From contig JAIKWN010000252.1 of NCBI GenBank assembly GCA_024684665.1, positions 1 through 27,719 of the forward strand: a DNA stretch of 27,719 nucleotides, written 5' to 3'. The notes under the pieces were generated by a model. It had not been told where the DNA came from. It ran no database searches and worked only from the letters and a program-made list of their open reading frames with translations. Positions 16,285-24,774 of this stretch are shown in pieces. Every line of letters starts with the position of its first letter. The stretch's first letter is position 1. The translations under genes were made by a program, and so were the position numbers. The DNA is from Clostridiales bacterium. Lineage in GTDB: Bacteria > Bacillota_A > Clostridia > Christensenellales > Aristaeellaceae.

Positions 16285-18255
16285 TCAACCACGCGCTTCC
16301 TTCAATTCACCGCTGCGGTAGGCTGCAATAAGGCGTATCAGATCCTCGATCTGTTCAGCGATTCCCTTGCCTTCGTCCGTATCCTCGATAAGAAGCCGGT
16401 GCGGCATGGCCCGGACGAGGCTCTGCTTGGAATGAATATCCTGCTCGTCGGAGATGGCAGCTGCCTTGGAGATGAAGGGCTGATGCGCAACCAGATTCAC
16501 TTCCTTCGAAGTGAAGATAAGTGTATAGCCGGCGATGCCGGTCACCGGCTGATAAGCGCGGGACATGCCGCCGTCGATCACGAGGAGCCTTCCGCCAGCC
16601 TTGACGGGGCTTTCCCCTTTTCCGACCTTTACAGGTACGTGTCCGTTGATTATTATGCCGTTTTCATGAAGCCCGAATTCGTGAAGAATTCGGATCGCGG
16701 TTGCTTCATCCCCCTGCAGATCGTAATAGGTATTCTTCTTTTCGGCATGCGTGGCTTTGTCCGCAATGAAGTAACGCTCAAAAGTCGTCATTTTATCCTT
16801 GCCGAAAAGCGGAGAAGCCGGGCCGCAGCCGAGATACCACAGGAAATCCTGCCCATCCTGGCGCGCCTTCGTGCCCATTTTGGCAAAGTAACCTTTGCGC
16901 GCCATCTGATCTGCCGCATCGATTCCCTCTTTTCCGCAAAGCCCTTCGGTTCCGGGGACGGGAATCGGTGCGAAGCTTTTGTCCTCGTTCATCGGGATGC
17001 AGCCATGATAGAGGAGATTCCCATTGCAGCGTAGATACATTCCGCCCGCGCTGTAGAGGAACTGTGCATGGCGCTGGAGTTTTTCAGAATGATGGAACTC
17101 CTGCACCAGCCGGTCCATGATCTCATGCTCCAGGGCGTTCAACTCGTACGGATCCGCCGGATCGACGGTCGGGAAGCGACAGGATCGAAGCGGATACTCC
17201 TTCCCATCCAGCAGGATCGTTCCCTTTTCGTAGTCGATCCGGTGCAGCAGTCTCCTGCCTTCCATATTGTATTCCGGATGCCTCGAAAGGAGCTGACCCT
17301 CCAGCTTGAAGAGAAGAACCGCAGCCGCCTTGTGCATCCGCGCGACTTCCATCGCGTCTTCTTCCGCCACATCGCCGTTATCCTTCGGGAGGAAAGCTTC
17401 GCAGGGGTCTTCCGCGTAATACGCCGCGGCCAGCGTTGCAAGAGGGCGCAGCGAGATGCCGTATCCGATTTCCAGGGATTCGAGATTGCTGTATTTGACG
17501 GACGTCACAATTGCCTGCGCGATGCATGCCTCCGATAAGGCGGCGGCACCCATCCAGACGATGTCGTGATTTCCCCACTGAACATCCACCTGATGATATT
17601 CGGCAAGCGCGTCCATGATGAGATCTGCCCGGGGTCCACGGTCGTAGATATCCCCGATAATGTGAAGGCGGTCGATGGCAAGCGTCTGGATGACCCGGCT
17701 GAGGGCAATGATCATCGCATCCGAGAGGCCGGTATCAAGGATGGACTGCATAACCTCTTTATAGTACCCTTCTTTGTCCGGCGTTCCGTCGCTGAGGAGC
17801 ATTTCTTCGATAAGACGCCCCATACCGGCAGGCATCGCTTCCCTCACCCTCTGCCGCGTGTATTTCACCGAGCACATCCGGCAGACTTCCAGCAGGCGGT
17901 AAATCGTCAGACGATACCATTCGTCGTCGACCATTCCCTGCTTTTTTAGAAGTGACAGCTTCTCGTTCGGATAATAGATGAGAGTTGCCAAAAGATCCCG
18001 CTCGTGCTTCGGAAGCACGTTCTCATATAGGTCGTTGATCTTCCGCTTGATGACGCCGCTGGCGTTGTGCAGCATATGCAGAAAAGCACCGTGCTCGCCG
18101 TGGAGATCCGAAAGAAAGTGCTCGGTTCCTTTCGGAAGCTTTAAAATCGCACGCAGGTGCGCAACCTCCGCGGACGCTTCCTGGATCGTCCTGTATTCCC
18201 TGCGCAGAAGTTCCAGATAGCGGCGTTCTGTCGTAGATGCGTTTTCATAATTCAT
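16285..18255 (-). CDS. fbp: Fructose-1,6-bisphosphatase, class III
   Basis: A 656-residue class III fructose-1,6-bisphosphatase, the Firmicutes form, which removes the 1-phosphate of fructose 1,6-bisphosphate in gluconeogenesis. It is a calcineurin-like metallophosphatase. The metal motifs are FLSDLHGEHGAF (Asp50, His52), GDIYDRGPRAD near 200 and WGNHDIVWMGA near 228. Later family segments include NGHVPVKVGKGESPVKA and DGGMSRAYQ. Length is typical (about 640-670). The start is ATG with AGGGGG about 8 nt upstream. It is 57 bp from the VanW-family stop. The known allosteric control of this class (AMP, PEP) cannot be read from sequence. Confidence 0.96.
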   Translation of the reverse strand: MNYENASTTERRYLELLRREYRTIQEASAEVAHLRAILKLPKGTEHFLSDLHGEHGAFLHMLHNASGVIKRKINDLYENVLPKHERDLLATLIYYPNEKLSLLKKQGMVDDEWYRLTIYRLLEVCRMCSVKYTRQRVREAMPAGMGRLIEEMLLSDGTPDKEGYYKEVMQSILDTGLSDAMIIALSRVIQTLAIDRLHIIGDIYDRGPRADLIMDALAEYHQVDVQWGNHDIVWMGAAALSEACIAQAIVTSVKYSNLESLEIGYGISLRPLATLAAAYYAEDPCEAFLPKDNGDVAEEDAMEVARMHKAAAVLLFKLEGQLLSRHPEYNMEGRRLLHRIDYEKGTILLDGKEYPLRSCRFPTVDPADPYELNALEHEIMDRLVQEFHHSEKLQRHAQFLYSAGGMYLRCNGNLLYHGCIPMNEDKSFAPIPVPGTEGLCGKEGIDAADQMARKGYFAKMGTKARQDGQDFLWYLGCGPASPLFGKDKMTTFERYFIADKATHAEKKNTYYDLQGDEATAIRILHEFGLHENGIIINGHVPVKVGKGESPVKAGGRLLVIDGGMSRAYQPVTGIAGYTLIFTSKEVNLVAHQPFISKAAAISDEQDIHSKQSLVRAMPHRLLIEDTDEGKGIAEQIEDLIRLIAAYRSGELKEARG

Positions 18256-18312
18256 CTGTTTATCCCCCTGCTCTTTACGATCAATGCTCCTGTATGGGCA
18301 TTTACGCAGCTT

Positions 18313-19785
18313 TTAGCGTTCCTGTGCCCCCACATAAATTCGCGCAGGAACCGCTTCATACCGGTCTTGCGAAATGAGTTCCTCCGACAGGTCATTTCCT
18401 TCGCTGTCACTTACGATCCGCCTAGTCTGCGAAACGATTTCCGGAAGTGCCTCACCAGCCTGTACGCGTTCATCCGAATAGACCGCGTAGCGTCCTTCCC
18501 TGTCTCTGACGTAAACGGGTTCCTTCGGTGTTTTCCCTGTCTCCTGCGTCGATTCCAACCGGTACCGCGCGGTCAGCGGCAAACCGATGATCTGAATCTC
18601 CGCGAAGGCATGTTCATCCGCTTCCAACCAATCCCTAGCAAAAATCCATAGGGGATAGCCAGTATTATTTGCCACCCTGAGATCCAGTCCCCGGTCGCTG
18701 ACCGCCGCTTCCATACCGGGATCCGCGTATGGAACCGGATAACTGGCTGCATGCCGCTCCTCAATCCGCAACCCAGAGAGAAGCGCAGCCTGGTACAGCA
18801 TGGTCGCCACCCGGCAGACTCCGCCGCCGATTCCCCCGGCGTAGGGACCGAATGCGGGCTCGTCTGCAGTCGCATAGCCTGCTTCTTCACTGCGGTTTCC
18901 CACGGCCTCGTTGAAAGAAAAAACCTCGCCAGGCGCGATCGTCCTTCCGTTCAGGCCGGAAAGCGCCAGGCTTTCGTTCTCCAACGCCGCCTCGGTATCC
19001 ATCACAAGGCGCACCCTAGCGCGCAGGCTGATTGCGTTTTCCAGTTCAGCCCGGTAGAAATCCGGTTCCAGGACCTCCGGATGCACTTCAGCGTCGAACG
19101 GCTTGAGCGTTTCTGCCGCCTCCCTGATGTCCGCAAGCAGCGGCTCCGTTTCCAGCCGGTATCCTGTCTGTTCGTCTGCAAACGTAAAGGGCGCGTCCAT
19201 TTTCGGATCAAAAGAAGCGGTCGCGTTTACCGCCGGCCGGTCCACTTCCGCCCTCAAGCGGGACAGCAGTTCCCGAATGGGTGCTTCTTCAAATCGGATT
19301 ACTGGTTCTTTGCGGATTCCCTCGCTTGTTCTCGCCCGCGCTACCGCAAGGACCCGAGCCGGAAGGCTTTCCTCCCGGCCGATCTGCCACAGGGCACCAA
19401 GCGTCGCCTCCCGGTCGACCGTAAGTCCGATTTCATCCGCCGTCAGGCTGTAGTCCTTTCCCTTCCAGCGCAGCGTCGTGCTCCAAGCCGAACGCTTTTC
19501 TTCCGTCAGGTCATACAGTAGTGAAGCAGCCTGCTCCGGCGTCATACCATCCAGCGCGTATTCTTCCAGATACAGCCCTGGAAGAAAAGTCTCTTCATAG
19601 CGCTTCACATCCTGCCACACAAAGAGAACCCCGCAGGAAACCACAACAGCAAGGATCAGCACAATGCCGGAAAACACGAGGGCACCGTTTATGGGACGCT
19701 TCTGCTTTATCGCTTTGGCGTTTTTCTTCTTTTTTTTCGTAGGGGGCGGAGTATAACCCCCCTGGGTCACCCTCGCCAGTGTCAA
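18313..19785 (-). CDS. VanW family protein with PG-binding-4 region
   Basis: A 490-residue envelope protein. A basic N-terminus (KKKKKNAKAIKQKR) precedes one membrane helix at about 35-57, so the bulk lies outside. Residues about 75-230 resemble the putative peptidoglycan-binding PG_binding_4 domain. A VanW domain spans about 265-395, with the signature GGIGGGVCRVATMLYQAAL at 317-335 and the FSFNEAVGNRSEEAGY segment. VanW is a companion of vancomycin-resistance clusters, but stand-alone proteins like this are common in Clostridia and do not imply resistance. The start is taken as the TTG whose overlap with the preceding stop forms TTGA; GGAGG lies only 3 nt upstream, so coupling by re-initiation is likely. 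GTG five codons on is an alternative. Confidence 0.88.
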   Translation of the reverse strand: MTLARVTQGGYTPPPTKKKKKNAKAIKQKRPINGALVFSGIVLILAVVVSCGVLFVWQDVKRYEETFLPGLYLEEYALDGMTPEQAASLLYDLTEEKRSAWSTTLRWKGKDYSLTADEIGLTVDREATLGALWQIGREESLPARVLAVARARTSEGIRKEPVIRFEEAPIRELLSRLRAEVDRPAVNATASFDPKMDAPFTFADEQTGYRLETEPLLADIREAAETLKPFDAEVHPEVLEPDFYRAELENAISLRARVRLVMDTEAALENESLALSGLNGRTIAPGEVFSFNEAVGNRSEEAGYATADEPAFGPYAGGIGGGVCRVATMLYQAALLSGLRIEERHAASYPVPYADPGMEAAVSDRGLDLRVANNTGYPLWIFARDWLEADEHAFAEIQIIGLPLTARYRLESTQETGKTPKEPVYVRDREGRYAVYSDERVQAGEALPEIVSQTRRIVSDSEGNDLSEELISQDRYEAVPARIYVGAQER

Positions 19786-20660
19786 GCACCTCCCCTGTCT
19801 GTCTCCGACGCATCCGAAATGTGAAGCGTGGACAGCAGCGAAGCAACGTCCTCATCCATTGTTCTCCATCGGTAAAGCCCGGTCCCAATTTCGATCCCCG
19901 GCTTGACCTCTGGACCGTGGAAATCGCTTCCCCCGGTCACAAGCAGAGCGCATTCCTTCGCGATCCTCAACAGCGCGGGAAGATCTCCGGCGTCCGCGCT
20001 CGGATGATACACCTCAATGCCGCCAAGGCCCTGCCGTGCCCATTCCCGGATGAGATCCGCCAGAATGCCGTGGCTTTTCTTCAGCTGCATGGGATGCGCC
20101 AGGACTGGAATCCCGCCCGCTTCCCGGATGACCCGGACGCCCTCGTAAACCGGCATGTCACTCTTCGGAACATAGCCACATTTCCCCGGCATCAGATACC
20201 GTCGGAGCGCTTCCATGGCGGAAGAGGCGTATCCCGCCTCCTGTATCGCCCGGGCCACATGTGGCCGGCAGGGTACCCCCCCAGCTAGTTCCAGAACGCG
20301 TTCTTCACTGATGAAAATCGAATTCCGGCTCAGCCGCCGGACCATTTCTCGCGTCCGCTCCAAACGCTCTTTGCGTTTTTCTTCGCAAAAACGTATAAGC
20401 GCATCGTTTCCTTCGTCCATTCCGTATCCCAGGACGTGGATTTCTTTCTCTCCGCCGCAACTCAGCTCTGCCCCGGGAATGAAAGTCATCCCAAAGGACG
20501 CCGCAGCTTTTCGCATCTCCGGAATGCTTTCGAGGCTGTCATGGTCCGTCACTGCAAGGCATGTAATTCCGCAGGCGTGAGCCCGTTCCACCAGCTTAGA
20601 TGGCGGCAGGGTACCGTCCGATGCAGTCGTGTGCAGATGTAGGTCCGCGAGTCCTCTCAT
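19782..20660 (-). CDS. PHP-domain phosphoesterase (YciV / RNase AM-like)
   Basis: A 292-residue PHP-family metal-dependent phosphoesterase. All metal motifs are visible: [11 protein letters not shown] at 6-16, TDHD near 38, PGAELS, HVLGYG, CRPHVA, LAHPM and GGSDFHG. Characterised members of this branch hydrolyse the 3'-phosphate of nucleoside 3',5'-bisphosphates (pAp-type) or trim short RNAs 5' to 3', as E. coli RNase AM does. Which of these applies here is not known. The start ATG overlaps the ftsH stop as ATGA (20657-20660), and the stop overlaps the VanW-family start. Confidence 0.9.
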   Translation of the reverse strand: MRGLADLHLHTTASDGTLPPSKLVERAHACGITCLAVTDHDSLESIPEMRKAAASFGMTFIPGAELSCGGEKEIHVLGYGMDEGNDALIRFCEEKRKERLERTREMVRRLSRNSIFISEERVLELAGGVPCRPHVARAIQEAGYASSAMEALRRYLMPGKCGYVPKSDMPVYEGVRVIREAGGIPVLAHPMQLKKSHGILADLIREWARQGLGGIEVYHPSADAGDLPALLRIAKECALLVTGGSDFHGPEVKPGIEIGTGLYRWRTMDEDVASLLSTLHISDASETDRGGA

Positions 20661-22549
20661 GCCTCCGCCTTTCTCTCAGGCAGATACTTCTGAAGGAAGG
20701 CTTCGAACTGTGTCCGGTCGATCGTTTCCTTTTCGATCAGCGCCGCACTGAGGTCATCAAGCATCGCCCGATTTTCCGTCAGGATTTCCCGGGCGCGGCT
20801 CAGTGCATCGGAGAGTTTTCTCTGCACCTCGGCATCGATGCGGGCCGCCACGTCCTCGCTGTAAGCGCGGGATTGCTGTCCATATTCCATTGCCAGGAAT
20901 ACCTCGTCGTGCTCTCCGCCCAGCCAGATGGGACCCAGGTCGTCGCTCATTCCGTATTGCGTCACCATCCGACGGCAAATCTCCGTCGCCCGCTTCAGAT
21001 CGCTGCCCGCGCCGGTGGAAACCTCGCCCATAACGATACCCTCAGCCGCGTATCCGCCGAGCGCCATGGCAACGTAATCGAGCAACTGCTGCCGGGTCGT
21101 GAAATCGCTTTCCCGTTCCGGAAGCAGGAGCGTATGTCCGCCGCTTCCCCCGCGGGGCATGATCGTCACAAGGTGCACCTTGTCGCATCCGGGTAAAAGC
21201 TCACCTACGATGGCGTGTCCTGCCTCGTGGCAGGCAACCAGCCGCTTATCCTCGAGGGTAACGGCATGGCTCTTCTTTTCCGGCCCCATCTGAATGCGCT
21301 CCACCGCATCCGATAGGTGGGCTGCCGTAATTTTGTCCTTTCCGTCCCGCGCACAGAGGATAGCGGCCTCATTCATGATGTTTTCCAGATCTGCGCCCGA
21401 GCTGTACGGTGTCCTCCGTGCCACGTCGTAGAGATCCTGTTCGTTTTCCAGAGGCTTGCCCTGAGCATGCACCCGGAGGATCGCCTCACGTCCGGCAAGA
21501 TCCGGGTAGCCGACAGTAATCTGCCGATCAAAGCGGCCAGGCCGCAGCAGAGCGGGATCCAGAATGTCTTTCCGGTTCGTCGCGGCAAGGACGATGACTC
21601 CTTCGTTGGCCGAAAAACCATCCATTTCAACGAGGAGCTGATTCAGCGTCTGCTCCCGTTCGTCATGGCCGCCACCAAGACCTGCGCCCCTGCGCCTGCC
21701 TACCGCGTCGATTTCGTCAATAAAAACGATGCAGGGCGCCTTGCGCTTCGCCTGGTCGAAGAGATCCCGCACGCGGCTTGCGCCGACGCCGACAAACATC
21801 TCGACGAAATCCGAGCCGGAGATGGTCATGAAAGGCACTCCCGCCTCTCCCGCCACCGCCCGGGCCAAGAGGGTTTTGCCAGTACCTGGAGGGCCGACCA
21901 GTAGCACGCCTTTCGGAATCCTGGCGCCAACGTCGGAAAAGCGCTGCGGATTTTTGAGGAACTCGACCAGTTCCGTCATTTCTTCCTTCTCTTCCGCTGC
22001 GCCTGCCACGTCCCGGAAGGTCACCGGGTTGCCCTTCGGCTCGAACAGTCTGGCAGGGCTGTGGCCGAAGTTGGCCATTTTTCCTCCGCCCTGCTGGTTC
22101 ATTATCGTCACAAGGAAGAAGATCATGATACCCGACATGAGAACATACGGCAGGATCTCGGCATACCAGGGTGCCGTCTGCTTACGTGCAAAAACCAGCC
22201 GGTACGGCAGATCAAGAGCAGTCATGTCTTCCGCTGCTTTTCCCAGCTTCTTCGCCTCGAGTCTGATACATGTATCAACAAAACCTTGTGGAACAACGGA
22301 GGAATAATCATAGTTTGACGCTGAAAACCGATCCGCAGAAATCTGGCTGTTTTTCCGCAGTACGTAAGCAGTGTCTTCCCGAAGGAGGACAGACTGTACG
22401 GACTCGGAACGGATCTCTGAAAGCAGCGTGTTATAATCGACTTCCGGGCCTCTTCCGGAAAACAGATTGTTTCCGAATATCTCCACCGCAAGAAGCACAA
22501 CCAGAATCAGCAGGAAGGGGAATCCTGGTCGCCCAAACTGTCTTCTCAA
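20657..22549 (-). CDS. ftsH: ATP-dependent zinc metalloprotease FtsH
   Basis: A 630-residue membrane AAA+ protease that extracts and degrades membrane and regulatory proteins. TM helices lie at about 10-27 and 130-150 with an extracytoplasmic domain between. Walker A GPPGTGKT is at 219-226, Walker [11 protein letters not shown] near 274-283, and the [21 protein letters not shown] from about 323. The pore motif is FVG (252-254), and the zinc site HEAGH is at 441-445 with an aspartate ligand in [10 protein letters not shown]. Length is standard. The start is TTG with AAGGAGG about 7 nt upstream, in the short gap after the hpt stop. The tilS-hpt-ftsH order is conserved across Firmicutes. Confidence 0.97.
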   Translation of the reverse strand: MRRQFGRPGFPFLLILVVLLAVEIFGNNLFSGRGPEVDYNTLLSEIRSESVQSVLLREDTAYVLRKNSQISADRFSASNYDYSSVVPQGFVDTCIRLEAKKLGKAAEDMTALDLPYRLVFARKQTAPWYAEILPYVLMSGIMIFFLVTIMNQQGGGKMANFGHSPARLFEPKGNPVTFRDVAGAAEEKEEMTELVEFLKNPQRFSDVGARIPKGVLLVGPPGTGKTLLARAVAGEAGVPFMTISGSDFVEMFVGVGASRVRDLFDQAKRKAPCIVFIDEIDAVGRRRGAGLGGGHDEREQTLNQLLVEMDGFSANEGVIVLAATNRKDILDPALLRPGRFDRQITVGYPDLAGREAILRVHAQGKPLENEQDLYDVARRTPYSSGADLENIMNEAAILCARDGKDKITAAHLSDAVERIQMGPEKKSHAVTLEDKRLVACHEAGHAIVGELLPGCDKVHLVTIMPRGGSGGHTLLLPERESDFTTRQQLLDYVAMALGGYAAEGIVMGEVSTGAGSDLKRATEICRRMVTQYGMSDDLGPIWLGGEHDEVFLAMEYGQQSRAYSEDVAARIDAEVQRKLSDALSRAREILTENRAMLDDLSAALIEKETIDRTQFEAFLQKYLPERKAEA

Positions 22550-22561
22550 AAAGGTGCCTCC

Positions 22562-23131
22562 TTACTTTCCTCCATACATCGCAGGATCCAATACGCCGAT
22601 ATCCGGCAGATTGCGGTATCTTTCGTCATAATCGAGGCCATATCCGACCACGAACTCATCCGGAATCACGAATCCGCAGTAATCCACGTGCAGTGGAACT
22701 TTGCGCCGGTCAGGCTTGTCGAGCAGCGTCGCGATCTTCAGGGATGCCGCCCCCCTGCTCTTCAGGTTGTCTCTGAGGAAAGAGAGCGTCATGCCGGAAT
22801 CCACGATATCTTCGATGACCAATACATCTTTGCCCACGATCGGTTTGTCCAGGTCCTTCATGATCCGCACGACTCCGGAAGATTTGGTCGCGCTGCCATA
22901 GCTGGAAATCGCCATAAAATCCATGGAAAGGGGCAAATTGATCTCCCTGATGAGATCCACAAAAAAGACGACAGCACCCTTCAAGATGCAGATAGTCACA
23001 AGATCCTTGCCTCGGTAATCCTCCGTGATCTGCCGACCCATCTCCTTGACCCGCGCGGCAATCTTTTCCCGTGTGAGAAGCAGCTCCTCTTTCGTTCCAT
23101 AATAGGCATCCTGCTGGGATAAGGAATTCAT
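22562..23131 (-). CDS. hpt: Hypoxanthine phosphoribosyltransferase
   Basis: A 189-residue purine-salvage enzyme that joins hypoxanthine or guanine to PRPP, giving IMP or GMP. The PRPP-binding signature VLVIEDIVDSGMTL starts near residue 103. The ICILKGAVVFF and DFMAISSYGS segments and the C-terminal FVVGYGLDYDERYRNLP are diagnostic. The ATG at 23131 is chosen because GGAGG lies about 8 nt upstream; a GTG three codons earlier sits inside that Shine-Dalgarno. It lies between tilS and ftsH. The purine-type BMP transporter operon diverges from the same locus, so nucleoside import and salvage are neighbours. Confidence 0.96.
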   Translation of the reverse strand: MNSLSQQDAYYGTKEELLLTREKIAARVKEMGRQITEDYRGKDLVTICILKGAVVFFVDLIREINLPLSMDFMAISSYGSATKSSGVVRIMKDLDKPIVGKDVLVIEDIVDSGMTLSFLRDNLKSRGAASLKIATLLDKPDRRKVPLHVDYCGFVIPDEFVVGYGLDYDERYRNLPDIGVLDPAMYGGK

Positions 23132-23186
23132 AAATGCCACCTCCGTTAGTTCTGCGAAAACGCATATGGGTTATCTGAAAAATCTG

Positions 23187-24545
23187 TTACTGCCACGGAC
23201 TTAGAAGTCCGTGAACCGGATTTACCCACGTTAGTAGCCAGTTACCTTCACCATTGCATCGGCAGCCGTCTGCTGCGCGAACGCCGGCCACCCAAAGCAC
23301 ACCGATCTTTCCCCGGATCACCGGGACGCTGCGACGCAGGGGTGCTTCGATCCCCGCATTCTTGATGATACCGGCAAGGGACGTTTCCCTCTGTCGCCCG
23401 AACGGGATCATGGTCTCGCCCTCTTCCCGCACGCCGACAGAAAGGAAAGGAGCTTCTACTTCCGGAATCGCCTGAGTGCGTTTCCCATCTCCAGTTTTCC
23501 CGTTTGCTGGTTCAAGAACAAACTCGCCGAACAGAGTTTTGTTCCTCCCTGGAGCGAGTGGCACGCGTGGGATCTCCCGTCTAGGGAAAACCGCCGCCAC
23601 CGTATCCTTTCCAATCGTGAGTCGGCCGTCTTCCGGCAAGTTCAGAGTAAGGCGTCCATCCGGTAGGCGTGCGGCTTGCGCTGCCGTTTCAATCGTCCGC
23701 CTGTCTAACTCCGCGCCCGCCGCCTCAAGGAGACCGCGAATCGCCCGCCCGGCCAGTGCAGGATGCACTCCTAAAAAGGCTGACCGTAGCAGCGCCGCGC
23801 CGTCTGCCAGGGGTTCCGGGGATCCCAGCCCCCGGGCAAGAAGCTCCTGCGCAAAGTAATCCTCATCCCGGGCTGCCGCCTGGGAAAACCGCGCGATCGC
23901 GCCTGCCGCACCCGGATACAGAGCAGTGAGTTCCGGAAGAACCGCTGCGCGGATCCGGTTGCGTGCATAGGCCGTATCCGCGTTACTTTCGTCCTCCCGC
24001 CAGGAAATGCCTTCTCCGCGGAGATAGTCCCGCAAATCCTCCGGCGGCGTTTCGAGAAACGGACGGATGTGGTTGCCCAATCGCATTCGCATCCCCGCAA
24101 GCCCCCGCAGATCCGTTCCCCTGCCCAGCCGCATCAGCAGTGTCTCCGCCTGATCCATTTGGTGATGGGCGGTCGCGATGAAGGCGCAGCCGGTCGTCTC
24201 CGCCGTTTCCCGCAGAAACGCATACCTCAGTTCTCTTGCCGCTTCCTCGATTCCGATCCCCTTCTCCTTTGCGAACGCGCGGACCGGAAGAGAACGGGAA
24301 TAAAACGGAACTTCTCTGTCTCCGCAGAATCGGCGGACAAACCGCTCATCCTCAAGGGAGTCCTCCCCGCGTAATCCATGCTCCGCGTGAGCGCAGACCA
24401 CTTTAAGGGGAAAAGTTTCCCTCAGGCGACAGAGCAACTCAAGGAGACACATGCTGTCCGCACCCCCGGATACCGCTGCCAGAACGCGGTCCTCGGGGCA
24501 AACCCCACAGCGCCGGAGACATACGGCAAACGTTTCAGGAGACAT
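23187..24545 (-). CDS. tilS: tRNA(Ile)-lysidine synthase TilS
   Basis: A 452-residue essential enzyme that attaches lysine to C34 of tRNA-Ile(CAU), so that it reads AUA codons and is charged with isoleucine. The N-type ATP pyrophosphatase loop is AVSGGADSM (about 24-32). HAEHGLRGEDSLEDERFV and ATAHHQMDQAETLLMRLGRG are the characteristic core motifs. A C-terminal domain follows with GVLWVAGVRAADG. The last 20 or so residues (NWLLTWVNPVHG onward) look atypical and are encoded across a hairpin at 23194-23213, so the original end may have been replaced. The start is ATG with GGAGG 4 nt upstream; the open frame to 24593 would run through the promoter. It is first in the long minus-strand run. Confidence 0.95.
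   Translation of the reverse strand: MSPETFAVCLRRCGVCPEDRVLAAVSGGADSMCLLELLCRLRETFPLKVVCAHAEHGLRGEDSLEDERFVRRFCGDREVPFYSRSLPVRAFAKEKGIGIEEAARELRYAFLRETAETTGCAFIATAHHQMDQAETLLMRLGRGTDLRGLAGMRMRLGNHIRPFLETPPEDLRDYLRGEGISWREDESNADTAYARNRIRAAVLPELTALYPGAAGAIARFSQAAARDEDYFAQELLARGLGSPEPLADGAALLRSAFLGVHPALAGRAIRGLLEAAGAELDRRTIETAAQAARLPDGRLTLNLPEDGRLTIGKDTVAAVFPRREIPRVPLAPGRNKTLFGEFVLEPANGKTGDGKRTQAIPEVEAPFLSVGVREEGETMIPFGRQRETSLAGIIKNAGIEAPLRRSVPVIRGKIGVLWVAGVRAADGCRCNGEGNWLLTWVNPVHGLLSPWQ
23194..23213 (-). repeat. Perfect 9-bp hairpin at the 3' end of tilS
   Basis: CACGGACTT and AAGTCCGTG are perfect complements separated by 2 nt. The hairpin lies inside the last codons of tilS, before hpt. On the minus strand a T-run begins about 10 nt after it, too far for a standard terminator. 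It could attenuate read-through into hpt-ftsH or mark the end of an inserted short palindromic element. Confidence 0.6.
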
Positions 24546-24572
24546 ACGCCCTCCTCTTCCCGTTATCCTATG

Positions 24573-24601
24573 ATTGTACCCTATTCCGTGCAAATTAGCA
24601 A
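24573..24601 (-). promoter_or_regulatory. Predicted sigma-A promoter of the tilS operon
   Basis: On the minus strand, TTGCTA (24601-24596) and TACAAT (24578-24573) are separated by 17 bp. These match -35 at 4 of 6 and -10 at 5 of 6 positions. The start of transcription would be near 24566, giving a leader of about 20 nt that carries the tilS Shine-Dalgarno. Confidence 0.65.
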
Positions 24602-24675
24602 GGCTTGCGAATTTTGATTTCAGGTCAAATTTCCGAATATTATCGCTTTCTATCCGCTAATTGTTCGTAATTACT

Positions 24676-24707
24676 TTTACAATTTATCCTTTCTCTCTTT
24701 ACAATTT
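24676..24707 (+). repeat. Direct repeat TTTACAATTT in the BMP promoter region
   Basis: The 10-mer TTTACAATTT occurs at 24676-24685 and 24698-24707, 22 bp apart start to start, or about two helical turns. The second copy contains the -35 box of the predicted plus-strand promoter. Such spacing suits a dimeric or cooperative regulator, but AT-rich sequence repeats easily by chance. Confidence 0.4.
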
Positions 24708-24726
24708 CCGAATCCTGGTTTATCAT
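24698..24726 (+). promoter_or_regulatory. Predicted sigma-A promoter of the BMP transporter operon
   Basis: TTTACA (24698-24703) and TATCAT (24721-24726) are spaced by exactly 17 bp. Each matches the consensus at 5 of 6 positions. Transcription would begin near 24733, giving a leader of about 40 nt with AAGGAGG before the ATG at 24775. Confidence 0.7.
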
Positions 24727-24774
24727 GTGCGCGCATTTCAACTTATGCGCAAACAAAAACAAGGAGGCAATCCC

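Noticed and set aside
15790..17034. A 414-codon plus-strand open frame
   Set aside because: It lies across the UPF0210, ACT and fbp genes, all of which have unmistakable motifs; its translation looks like shadow sequence.
18313..19785. VanW as a sign of a vancomycin-resistance cluster
   Set aside because: No vanR, vanS, vanH, ligase or vanX genes are nearby, and stand-alone VanW-domain proteins are common in Clostridia.
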